From assembly GCF_009712605.1 (NCBI RefSeq), contig NZ_WASO01000015.1:310001-374000 (forward strand): 64,000 nt of DNA. The letters are read 5' to 3'. This DNA is from Paludibacter sp. GTDB lineage: Bacteria; Bacteroidota; Bacteroidia; Bacteroidales; Paludibacteraceae. Positions 43,681-53,900 of this stretch are shown one piece after another (position 1 is the stretch's first letter; each line of letters opens with the position of its first letter). Both the position numbers and the translations under genes were made by a program. The notes under the pieces were generated by a model that was not told where the DNA came from, did no database searches, and worked only from the letters and a program-made list of their open reading frames with translations.

Positions 43681-44402
43681 GAATCGGCGGTTTTTTGATT
43701 ATTCCGGTCAAATAAAGGTCTGTTTCGTATAGTTTGGTTGTTTTCAAAGGGCAAAGCATTGTATCTTTTTGCCGTAGTTGTATCTGTAAAGGCGAAATCT
43801 GAGTGGTCAATTGCTAAAATACCTCCATGCTTTAACTTCGTATCAAGCATTGCAATTTCTTTTTCAAACTGTTCAAAGAGTAACCCTTTTGCAGTAGTAT
43901 TATTTTTGTTTGTTCTGTTTTCAGTGCGTTGAAATACAGCAAGGCAAAAAATCGCATCAAATTCCGATGCTTCTTCAAATTGCTTTGAAAAACGGTGGAT
44001 GAATAAATAGCGGGAACTTTTGTCTTTCTTCCGGCATTGACGAAGACACCAACGATTAATATCAACTCCGGTAATGACAGCCTTTGGAATGTATTCTCCC
44101 AGAGAAAAAACCTCGTCACCTGTGGAACAGCCAAAAGAGAGAACCTGTGGTTGTTCTATGTTTTGGAGATATGCAGTGCAGGCTTTGAATAAGTTGGGAT
44201 ACCTGTTCGGAGCAGTAAAGGTAGATCGTTGATAATAGAATTTCCGATAAAGAAAGCGTGTTTGTAGATGGCTTCTGGACTCATTGTCGAAAAGAATATA
44301 ACAAAATCTCCACACATATCTGACAGAGTAGTAAACAATCTTTAGAATAATGGATTGGGATTGTTCCCACTTCTTTACTTTCTCTTTTATTCGTGAGGGC
44401 AT
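43647..44402 (-). CDS. Class I SAM-dependent methyltransferase (CheR-like motif)
   Basis: A 251-residue methyltransferase encoded antisense inside the lasso cluster. Motif I is VLSFGCSTGDEVFSL (87-101), close to the CheR-type GCSTGEE pattern, followed by ITGVDINRWCL with the SAM-ribose-binding Asp114. Later AIFCLAVFQRT and GGILAIDHSDFAF are typical of class I enzymes. ATG 44402 is used; an in-frame TTG lies two codons upstream. Substrate unknown. It could be a lasso tailoring enzyme or an unrelated insertion; opposite orientation and lack of a clear shared promoter leave this open. Confidence 0.8.
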   Translation of the reverse strand: MPSRIKEKVKKWEQSQSIILKIVYYSVRYVWRFCYILFDNESRSHLQTRFLYRKFYYQRSTFTAPNRYPNLFKACTAYLQNIEQPQVLSFGCSTGDEVFSLGEYIPKAVITGVDINRWCLRQCRKKDKSSRYLFIHRFSKQFEEASEFDAIFCLAVFQRTENRTNKNNTTAKGLLFEQFEKEIAMLDTKLKHGGILAIDHSDFAFTDTTTAKRYNALPFENNQTIRNRPLFDRNNQKTADSHSSFRLFIKI

Positions 44403-44527
44403 TATCAAAAGTTGGCGTTATAAGAATGCGATAGTATTCTCAATTTGTTGAGGCAACAAAAATAGAATATTTTATTAAAGCCAAGTCATAAAAGGTAAAC
44501 TTAATATGATGATTGTCTGAAAAAACA

Positions 44528-44535
44528 TATCTTTG
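44528..44535 (+). promoter_or_regulatory. -7 box for the nucleotidyltransferase/exporter genes
   Basis: TATCTTTG, 32 bases before the ATG at 44568. No TTG at the usual distance, so the -33 element is weak. It suggests the last two lasso genes have their own promoter past the antisense methyltransferase. Confidence 0.5.
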
Positions 44536-44567
44536 TATAGAAAGAGACATCAATACGAATTTTATCC

Positions 44568-45596
44568 ATGATTAGCGAAACCTTTACCAGAGAACGACTT
44601 CACGACCGGCACCGGTTGAGCCATCAGCAAATCGATGGTTTGTTGGGCGAGAACAGAAGTCGGGAATTTCTGGCTGAAAAGATGCAGGTCTTGAATAAGA
44701 TTCGCTATTTTATTCAGATCATCGACCTCTTACAGCAAAATCAGATAGATTTTATTTGCCTGAAAGGGCCGGTGCTTTCGCAGCAGCTGTACGGAGATCC
44801 TTCGCTTCGCCTTTCTCACGATGTAGATCTTCTGTTGACAAACAGGTCTGATATGACAACCGTCAACGATCTCTTAACGGGACTCGATTATGTGGGTGTT
44901 GATAATTTATCATGGCCGAAGGAAGTATCCCGCCAAAAGATACTGATGGATTGTGTACACCATTTGGCGTATGAGCACAAGGCAAATCAATTCATGGTGG
45001 AAATTCACTGGTCGGTTTCCGAGCCTTTCCCCCTCAAAGCTAAAACATTCAACCGGATTGTGGAAAATAACCGGCAACAAATAGCATTTGGTGGTCGTGA
45101 AGTGACAGTATTTGCTCCGGAGTTAAATTTGTTGTATCTGGTTATCCATGGTTCAAAACATGGTTGGCAACGCTTGAAATGGCTGGTTGATATCAAGGAT
45201 TTTCCTTTTGAAACTATTAATGCCGACAGATGGCATGGTCTGGCGAAGCAATTGAAGGCCGGGAGGATGGTGTCGCAAACCGGATTCCTGTTGAACCATT
45301 TTTTTCAAATCAATCAGCCGTTATTTGTGCAGGCTCCAATACCCCGGTTGTTGAAATCATATCCATTGGCATTTATTGATGGGGATATACTGTTGCAACT
45401 GCCAATAAGAGACGTTTTTGCTAGTCTAAGATATAAATTTTTGTTGTGTAGTACGTTGGGGTATAAATTTAGAACGTTTCTAGTTTCTTCTATTAGCCCA
45501 GTTGATTTGTTCCGGATTAAATCTTCTTTCCGAATTGTTTACTTTATCTACCGGCCCTACAGCTATATTAAACGCAGAATGAACTATGCAAAATAG
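44568..45596 (+). CDS. Lasso-cluster nucleotidyltransferase (NTP_transf_5-like)
   Basis: A 342-residue member of the uncharacterised nucleotidyltransferase family often found in lasso and other RiPP clusters. The site is LKGPVLSQQLYGDPSLRLSHDVDLLL (65-90), with Gly66 and the metal-binding pair Asp85/Asp87. A histidine-rich helix, HHLAYEHKANQFMVEIHWSVSEPF, follows near 127-150. It may add a nucleotide or phosphates to the lasso peptide, as suggested for related clusters with a kinase. The exporter gene overlaps its end by 11 bases, tying it to the same job. Confidence 0.87.
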   Translation: MISETFTRERLHDRHRLSHQQIDGLLGENRSREFLAEKMQVLNKIRYFIQIIDLLQQNQIDFICLKGPVLSQQLYGDPSLRLSHDVDLLLTNRSDMTTVNDLLTGLDYVGVDNLSWPKEVSRQKILMDCVHHLAYEHKANQFMVEIHWSVSEPFPLKAKTFNRIVENNRQQIAFGGREVTVFAPELNLLYLVIHGSKHGWQRLKWLVDIKDFPFETINADRWHGLAKQLKAGRMVSQTGFLLNHFFQINQPLFVQAPIPRLLKSYPLAFIDGDILLQLPIRDVFASLRYKFLLCSTLGYKFRTFLVSSISPVDLFRIKSSFRIVYFIYRPYSYIKRRMNYAK

Positions 45597-47313
45597 CCGT
45601 CAGATTTTACATAGTTTCAGCTATTTTTACCGCAACAGACCTTTGAGACTGATTGGCGTTTTTGTCCTTGCTTTGCTGCTGGGGCTAAATCAGGGCATAT
45701 CTATTGTAATGCTTATTCCGTTGTTGAGCATGCTCGATAAAAACACCCCGGCATCTTCTCACAATCAGATGGTAGAATGGATGAAAGGGCTTGGCGAAAA
45801 ATGGCATTTCTCTTTTTCACTGGAATTTATTCTCATCTTTTTTGTTGTATTGCTGCTAATCATAGCTCTGCTCGGTTATTTGAAATCGCAGTGGCAATCG
45901 GAATACGAACAACAGTTTATCCATACGCTTCGTAGCCGGTTGTTCAGAAAAATCGTCTTGTCCGACTGGCAGCATCTAACCAGGAAGAGCCGGCATACCC
46001 ATATTCAAATTCTCTCGTCTGAGATACCTAAATTATCGGTCTATTATTTTGCACTGATGAATTTAATCACTTCGCTGATTTTAATCGGTGCAAATATTGC
46101 GCTTTCGTTTCTGGTTTCGGTTAAGTTTACTTTTCTGGTATTGTTAGTGGGGGCTGTTTGTTTTCTTCTTCTCAAGAAATTCATTTTGCGCTCGCTTTCG
46201 TTAGGTGGCTTGAATATTGCGATTTTTCGACAGATGTCGAAACAAATTGACGATTTCTGGACGATGGTCAAGCAGGCTAAAGTACACAATGCAGAAGCAT
46301 TTTATTACCAGAAATACAGCGATATGAATGCCCGAATGTTTTCGTTACAGCGAAGGCAAAATAAAAACAGGGCGCTGTCTCAGTTCGTTTTTACCATCAC
46401 CGGAATTATTGGGCTTGTTGTAATTATTTATACCGGATACAGGGTCGATTCAATGCCGCTCACTTCAATTTTTGTGCTGATTCTGTTGTTTGGCAGGCTA
46501 TTTCCACTGTTTACAAATTGTAATAATTATTTGGATATGATGGCGACTAATATTCAGTCGGTTAATCTGGTGATTGCAACAGATAATGAATTGGAAGATA
46601 AACCTTTTGGTGAGTTATCCGTTCCGTCTGCTAATAATGGTTTAAGAGGGAATATCCGATTTGAAAACATAACATTCGCATATCGTTCCGGCAATCCTGT
46701 TTTTGAAAAAATACGACTGGAGATTCCCAATTGTGCCATTACGGGCATTGTAGGACAATCGGGCAAAGGGAAAACCACACTGCTCGATCTCCTTACCGGG
46801 CTTTTGCAACCAACAGAGGGCGTAATTCATGTTGGAGAAAATCAGCTTCAAAAACATGAATTGGCCAACTGGAGGCAGCATATTGGCTATTTAACACAGG
46901 ATGTCTGCTTTGTAGACGGAACTATCCGGGAAAATCTGGTGTGGGATACTCCTTATAAAGTTACTGATGAGCAAATAATGGAGATGCTGTCCAAAGTAGA
47001 TGCCCTCGATATTGTTTTGCGCGAGAAAGAGGGGCTTTCTGCTAAAATAACCAATTTTCAATACCATTTTTCGGGAGGAGAAAGGCAACGTTTAGCACTT
47101 GCACGTATACTTTTGCGATTTCCGAAGTTGCTTTTGCTGGATGAGGCGACTTCTGCCCTCGATAAAAATACGGAAGCACATATTATGCAGTGTTTAAGTG
47201 TACTAAAGCAAAGTATAACTATTGTATTTGTGACCCACAGAGAGAGTTTAATGCCGTATTTTGATCATGTCGTTGATCTTGATGCACTTGTGGTAAAGCC
47301 GGTAAAGGCATAA
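45586..47313 (+). CDS. ABC exporter of the lasso peptide (D)
   Basis: Homodimeric export ABC transporter that removes the mature lasso peptide and gives self-immunity. The 575-residue product has six membrane segments in about residues 15-310. The ATPase domain has Walker A GIVGQSGKGKTTLL (about 387-400), signature FSGGERQRLALARI (about 493), and Walker B LLLLDEATSALD (about 515), with the H-loop in VFVTHRE. It has the McjD-like layout of one membrane and one ATPase domain. The start overlaps the nucleotidyltransferase gene by 11 bases. Last gene of the cluster; no terminator hairpin follows. Confidence 0.9.
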   Translation: MQNSRQILHSFSYFYRNRPLRLIGVFVLALLLGLNQGISIVMLIPLLSMLDKNTPASSHNQMVEWMKGLGEKWHFSFSLEFILIFFVVLLLIIALLGYLKSQWQSEYEQQFIHTLRSRLFRKIVLSDWQHLTRKSRHTHIQILSSEIPKLSVYYFALMNLITSLILIGANIALSFLVSVKFTFLVLLVGAVCFLLLKKFILRSLSLGGLNIAIFRQMSKQIDDFWTMVKQAKVHNAEAFYYQKYSDMNARMFSLQRRQNKNRALSQFVFTITGIIGLVVIIYTGYRVDSMPLTSIFVLILLFGRLFPLFTNCNNYLDMMATNIQSVNLVIATDNELEDKPFGELSVPSANNGLRGNIRFENITFAYRSGNPVFEKIRLEIPNCAITGIVGQSGKGKTTLLDLLTGLLQPTEGVIHVGENQLQKHELANWRQHIGYLTQDVCFVDGTIRENLVWDTPYKVTDEQIMEMLSKVDALDIVLREKEGLSAKITNFQYHFSGGERQRLALARILLRFPKLLLLDEATSALDKNTEAHIMQCLSVLKQSITIVFVTHRESLMPYFDHVVDLDALVVKPVKA

Positions 47314-47996
47314 AATAAAATTTTCTATTCGAATATTTTATTGAATTTATGATTTTGCTTGTATCTTTGCAGCAAGTAAAGCAAATATTATTTAACTATT
47401 CCATTTGAGTAAGGCTTTTGCCTTATAGTATTGATGCTTTGATTTATTGAAGATTATTGGTTGTTATTCGGAGTATCTGATTATTCGAAATAATGGTTCA
47501 TTGTTTTGTTGAAGTTTTCGTAATTCAATGACTTCCTTTATGCTCTGCAATGCCGGTAAAGTCTTCTTTCTGCACTTTTTTAATAATCTAGAGTACATTT
47601 CCCAAAATCCTGAGAGGAATAAGATTTATTCTTGTTCAAAGGCGTAATTGTTTTGTTCTTTTTTGAGTGCAAATCAATTTGTTGTGTCTTTATTCATGAA
47701 CTAATAATAACTTATTCCTTTTGAATGTTTGCTGTTCTTTGTTTGCATAATTAGTTCTGTATGTACGGATTATGTAAGGATAGATTGCATAGGATTGTTG
47801 TTCTGGAAAAATAGAGAGTCTCCCACAAGAAAACGATTGCCAGTTTCGGGATATTACCGAAATGCGCAGAATTCTCTGATGTGAAAATATATTTCTTTGA
47901 TGTATAGGTGGTTATCTTAGTTGCTGCAGTGTGTGACATAAATGCGGATTTAAGATACCTTTTACAATTAAGAAAGCTTATTTATAGCATAATTGA
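47314..47996. other. 683-base AT-rich intergenic region, long leader of the adhesin gene
   Basis: A promoter lies at its left end (47341-47369), leaving about 620 bases of leader before the adhesin ATG. A small stem AAGGC-TTTT-GCCTT occurs at 47412-47425. No ORF with coding character, RNA family or terminator is recognised. It may be a regulatory leader or hold an unrecognised small RNA. Confidence 0.45.
47341..47369 (+). promoter_or_regulatory. Promoter upstream of the adhesin operon
   Basis: TTG (47341-47343), 18 bases, TATCTTTG (47362-47369), a full match to the -7 consensus, about 630 bases before the adhesin ATG and 28 bases after the exporter gene. Confidence 0.6.
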
Positions 47997-50900
47997 ATGA
48001 AAAATCGTATAAATTTTGAAAAATCAGATGATATGAGGGGGGATACTAGCGGTCTGAGATTCTTTCTTTTGTTTGCATTGATATGCTTTGTGAGCGAATG
48101 TTCGTTCAATAGAATGTTTGGGCAAACCAATGTTGAGGCAGGCTTGTCGGCTGTTACTTTGCAACAGAATACCGCCTTTTCGTTTTCTACACCTTCAGTC
48201 GTGAGATCCAAAGTAGTGGAATCAAACCAGAATCCTGTAGCTTCGGCAACTTCTGTTACTACTCTCGAAAATACTCCGGTTAACGGTGTCGTGACTGCTA
48301 CGGATGCTGATGGTGATATGCTGACATTCTCAAAAGTCAGTGATCCTGCACACGGTAGCGTAGTGGTAAATACTGACGGCACTTATACATATACTCCCAA
48401 TCTCGATTATTCAGGATCAGATAGCTTTGTCGTGGGAGTAACCGATGGCAATGGCGGATCTGCGACTGCAACAGTAAGCGTAACTGTAACTCCGGTAACT
48501 CCAGTGCCTGTAATTACTCTCCCGAAAACAACCATGGAGGATAGCCCCCTATACGATAGCGTTAGCGCTACGGATGATGCAGGTAATATTATGACTTATA
48601 GTAAGGGTGTTAGCCCTGTACATGGAGTGCTTATTGTTAGTTCAGATGGAAATTACCTATATACTCCGGATAAAGATTTTAATGGAAAAGATAGTTTTAC
48701 GATTATTGCCAACAATGGTAAAGGTGGACTCACTTCTGTAAAAATTGTTGTGACGGTTCTGCCGGTGAACGATGATCCGGTTCTCACTGCAACACCGGTC
48801 ACTACACAAGAAGATACCCCTTTAAATGGAAAAGTGACTGCTACGGACGTAGACGGAGATGTGCTCACTTTTACGAAAGGCAGTGACCCATCACATGGTA
48901 CTTTAGTATTTAATTCTGACGGCACATATATCTACACCCCAGCCAAGGACTATCATGGTGACGACAGCTTTACGGTAAGTGTTAGTGATGGGAACGGAGG
49001 AACTGCTACAGGGACTATTTTGATCACAGTAGTCTCAGTGAATGACGATCCTGTTATTACTGTTACCCCGGTAACGACACAGGAGGATACTCCTGTGAAC
49101 GGAGCTGCAAGTGCAACCGATGTGGACGGCGACGCATTGACCTTCAGTAAAGGAAGCGATCCCGCTCATGGAACGGTAGATGTTCTTGCCGACGGCACAT
49201 ACACGTATACCCCGGCCAAAGATTATAACGGCGACGATAGTTTTACGGTCAGTGTTAGCGATGGGAATGGAGGCACAGCTTCTGCAACCGTTACGGTCAC
49301 TATCACTCCGGTCAATGACGATCCGGTTCTTACAGCGACACCGGTCTCAACACAAGAAGATACCCCTTTAAATGGAAATGTGACGGCTACGGACGTAGAT
49401 GGCGATGCGTTGACCTTCAGCAAAGTCAGTGATCCGTCTCATGGAACGGTAGATGTTCATTCAGACGGAACATATACTTATACCCCGGCCAAAGATTATA
49501 ACGGCGACGATGGCTTTACGATCAGTGTTAGTGATGGGAACGGAGGCTCTGCTTCTGCCACCGTTACGATTACTATTACTCCGGTAAATGATGATCCTGT
49601 TCTTACAGCAACACCGGTAACGACACAGGAAGATATACCTCTGAATGGCAGTGTAACCGCTACAGATGTAGACGGAGATGCACTCACCTTCACGAAAGAC
49701 AGTGATCCATCACATGGTACTTTAGTGTTTAATTCTGACGGCACATATACCTACACCCCTGCAACGAATTATCATGGCGACGACAGTTTCACGGTAAGCG
49801 TTAGTGATGGAAACGGCGGTACTGCTACCGGAACTGTTTTGATAACGGTTACTTCAGTGAATGACGATCCTGTGATTGCAGCAGCACCGGTCACAACACC
49901 GGAAGATACCCCTGTAACCGGAACTGCAACCGCCAGTGATGTGGATGGCGATGTGCTGACCTTTACAGTTGGGACAGTACCATCTCATGGAACGGTAGAT
50001 GTCCATTCCGATGGAACATACACGTACACCCCTGCCAAAGATTATAACGGCGACGACAGTTTTACGATCAGTGTGAGTGATGGTAACGGAGGTTCTGCTT
50101 CTGCCACCGTTACAGTTACGATTACTCCGGTAAATGATGATCCTGTTCTTACAGCAACACCGGTTACTACTCAGGAAGATATACCTTTGAATAGTAGTGT
50201 AACCGCTACCGATGTAGACGGAGATGTACTCACCTTCACGAAAGACAGTGACCCGTCACATGGTACTTTAGTATTTAATTCTGACGGCACATATACCTAC
50301 ACCCCTGCAACGAATTATCATGGCGACGACAGTTTCACGGTAAGCGTTAGTGATGGAAACGGCGGTACTGCTACCGGAACGGTTTTGATAACGGTTACTT
50401 CAGTAAATGACAATCCTGTTCTTACGGTAACTCCGGTTACGACACAGGAGGATACCCCTGTAAATGGTACTGCTACAGCAACCGATGTGGATGGTGATGT
50501 GCTGATCTTTACAGTTGGGATAGTCCCATCCCATGGAACGGTGGATGTCCATTCAGATGGTTCTTATGTTTATACTCCTGCCAAAGATTATAACGGCGAC
50601 GACAGTTTTACGATAAGTGTGAGTGATGGTAACGGAGGTTCTGCTTCTGCCACCGTTACAGTTACGATTACTCCGGTAAATGATGATCCTGTTCTTACAG
50701 CAACACCGGTTACTACTCAGGAAGATATACCTTTGAATAGTAGTGTAACCGCTACCGATGTAGACGGAGATGTACTCACCTTCACGAAAGACAGTGACCC
50801 GTCACATGGTACTTTAGTATTTAATTCTGACGGCACATATACCTACACCCCTGCAACGAATTATCATGGCGACGACAGTTTCACGGTAAGCGTTAGTGAT

Positions 50901-53900
50901 GGAAACGGCGGTACTGCTACCGGAACTGTTTTGATAACGGTTACTTCAGTGAATGACGATCCTGTGATTGCAGCAGCACCGGTCACAACACCGGAAGATA
51001 CCCCTGTAACCGGAACTGCAACCGCCAGTGATGTGGATGGCGATGTGCTGACCTTTACAGTTGGGACAGTACCATCTCATGGAACGGTAGATGTCCATTC
51101 CGATGGAACATACACGTACACCCCTGCCAAAGATTATAACGGCGACGACAGTTTTACGATCAGTGTGAGTGATGGTAACGGAGGCTCTGCTTCTGCCACC
51201 GTTACGGTTACTATTACTCCGGTAAATGATGCTCCTGTAACTACGCCGTTGTCGGTGTCCACACCAGAAGATACTCCTTTGGTGAGCACTGTCATGGCTG
51301 GTGCAACCGATGTGGACGGGGATGTCCTTACTGTTACAGGATTTTCCGTTGATGGCACAAATTATTTGCCGGGGACAACAGTGGTTATTCCGGGGAAAGG
51401 CACATTTATTCTAAATGCTAACGGAGATTATACGCTTACTCCCGATAAAGATTATAATGGTTCTGTTCCTTCTGTTACTTATACGGTGGTTGATGGTAAT
51501 GGTGGTACAGCAACCGGAGATATAACCCTTACCGTTATTGCAGTCAATGACGATCCTGTTATTGCAGCAGCACCGGTCACAACACTGGAAGATACCCCTG
51601 TAACCGGAACTGCTACGGCAACCGATGTGGATGGCGACGCATTGATCTTTAGCAAAGGCAGTGATCCGGCTCATGGAACGGTGGATGTTCATTCGGATGG
51701 TTCTTATACTTATACCCCTGCCAAAGATTATAACGGCAACGATAGTTTTATGGTTACAGTTAGCGATGGAAACGGAGGTTCTGCTACCGCAACTGTTACA
51801 GTCACTATTACTCCTGTTAATGATGCTCCTGTTCTGACTGCAACACCGATAACGACACCTGAAGATACCCCGGCAAATGGTAATGTAACAGCTACGGACG
51901 TAGATGGAGATGCCCTGACTTTTTCAAAAGGCAGTGACCCGTCACATGGAACTTTAATTTTTAATTCTGACGGCACATATACCTACACCCCTGCAACGAA
52001 TTATCATGGCGACGACAGTTTTACGGTGAGTGTTAGTGATGGAAACGGCGGTACTGCTACCGGAACGGTTTTGATAACGGTTACCTCAGTAAATGACAAT
52101 CCTGTGATTTCAGCAGTACCGGTTACAACTCTGGAAGATACCCCTGTAACCGGAACTGCAACTGCCACCGATGTGGATGGTGATGTGCTGACCTTTACAG
52201 TTGGAACAGTACCATTTCATGGAACGGTAGATGTCCATTCAGATGGTTCTTATGTTTATACTCCGGCCAAAGATTATAACGGCAACGACAGCTTTACGAT
52301 CAGTGTTAGCGATGGAAACGGAGGTTCTGCTACCGCAACTGTTACAGTCACTATTAATCCTGTTAATGATGCTCCTGTTCTGACTGCAACACCGGTAACG
52401 ACACCTGAAGATACCCCGGCAAATGGCAATATAACAGCTACGGATGTAGACGGAGATGCGCTGAACTTCACAAAAGACAGTGATCCATTACATGGTACTT
52501 TAGTATTTAATTCTGATGGCACATATACCTACACCCCTGCAACGAATTATCATGGCGACGACAGTTTCACGGTAAGCGTTAGTGATGGAAACGGCGGTAC
52601 TGCTACCGGAACGGTTTTGATAACGGTTACTTCAGTAAATGACAATCCTGTTCTTACGGTAACTCCGGTTACGACACAGGAGGATACCCCTGTAAATGGT
52701 ACTGCTACAGCAACCGATGTGGATGGTGATGTGCTGATCTTTACAGTTGGGATAGTCCCATCCCATGGAACGGTGGATGTCCATTCAGATGGTTCTTATG
52801 TTTATACTCCTGCCAAAGATTATAACGGCGACGACAGTTTTACGATCAGTGTTAGCGATGGTAATGGAGGCACAGCTACCGCAACGGTTACGGTTACTAT
52901 CACTCCGGTCAATGATGCTCCGGTTCTTACTGCAACACCGGTCACGACACCCGAAGATACCCCGGCAAATGGAAATGTGACCGCCACTGACGTAGACGGA
53001 GATGCCCTGACCTTTTCTAAAGGCAGTGATCCATTACATGGTACTTTAGTATTTAATTCTGACGGCACATATACCTACAGCCCGGCCAAGGACTATCATG
53101 GCGACGATAGTTTCATTGTAAGTGTTAGCGATGGGAACGGCGGCACCGCAAACGGAACGGTTTTGATAACGGTTACCTCTGTAAATGATGATCCTGTTAT
53201 TGCGGCAGCATCAGTCACAACGCTGGAGGATACCCCTGTAAATGGCGCTGCAACTGCCACCGATGTGGATGGAGACGTATTGACCTTTAGCAAAGGAAGT
53301 GATCCCGCTCATGGAACGGTAGATGTTCATTCAGATGGTTCTTATACTTATACCCCAGCCAAAGACTATAACGGTGACGATAGTTTTACAGTTACTGTTA
53401 GCGATGGAAACGGAGGCATCGCTACCGCAACTGTTGCGGTTACTATTATTCCTGTAAATGATGTCCCCGTGGCTCTGGACGATGCGGTGAGTGTAGTAGA
53501 ATGTACATCCGTGTCGGGAACTGTGGCAGGAAACGATACCCCGAGTGGAGATGGAGGCAATGTATGGAGGGTAAAAGATAATCCTTTGCATGGAACGGTC
53601 ACTCTGAATACTGATGGGTCTTACATTTACATCCCGACTCCTAACTATCACGGAACGGATACGTTTACATATACGCTGACGGATGTAGATGGCGACCAGT
53701 CGACGGCCACGATGACGATTACGGTTACTCCATTGTCTGAAAAACTTTTGATTGTAAAGCAATCTACTAAGCCTCAACAGACAAGTGACGGATCGTTTAT
53801 CTGGAAATATACTATTTTCCTGACCAACCTTCAAAATATCAGCGTGGATAATATTCTGATGGAAGATGATCTTGCAAAGGTGTTTACTCACGGAGAAAGT

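Noticed and set aside
48653-53602. Many similar 80-codon minus-strand frames and regular DNA repeats that could suggest small genes or CRISPR
   Set aside because: They are mirror frames of the tandem adhesin repeats; units of 273 bases without spacers are not CRISPR.
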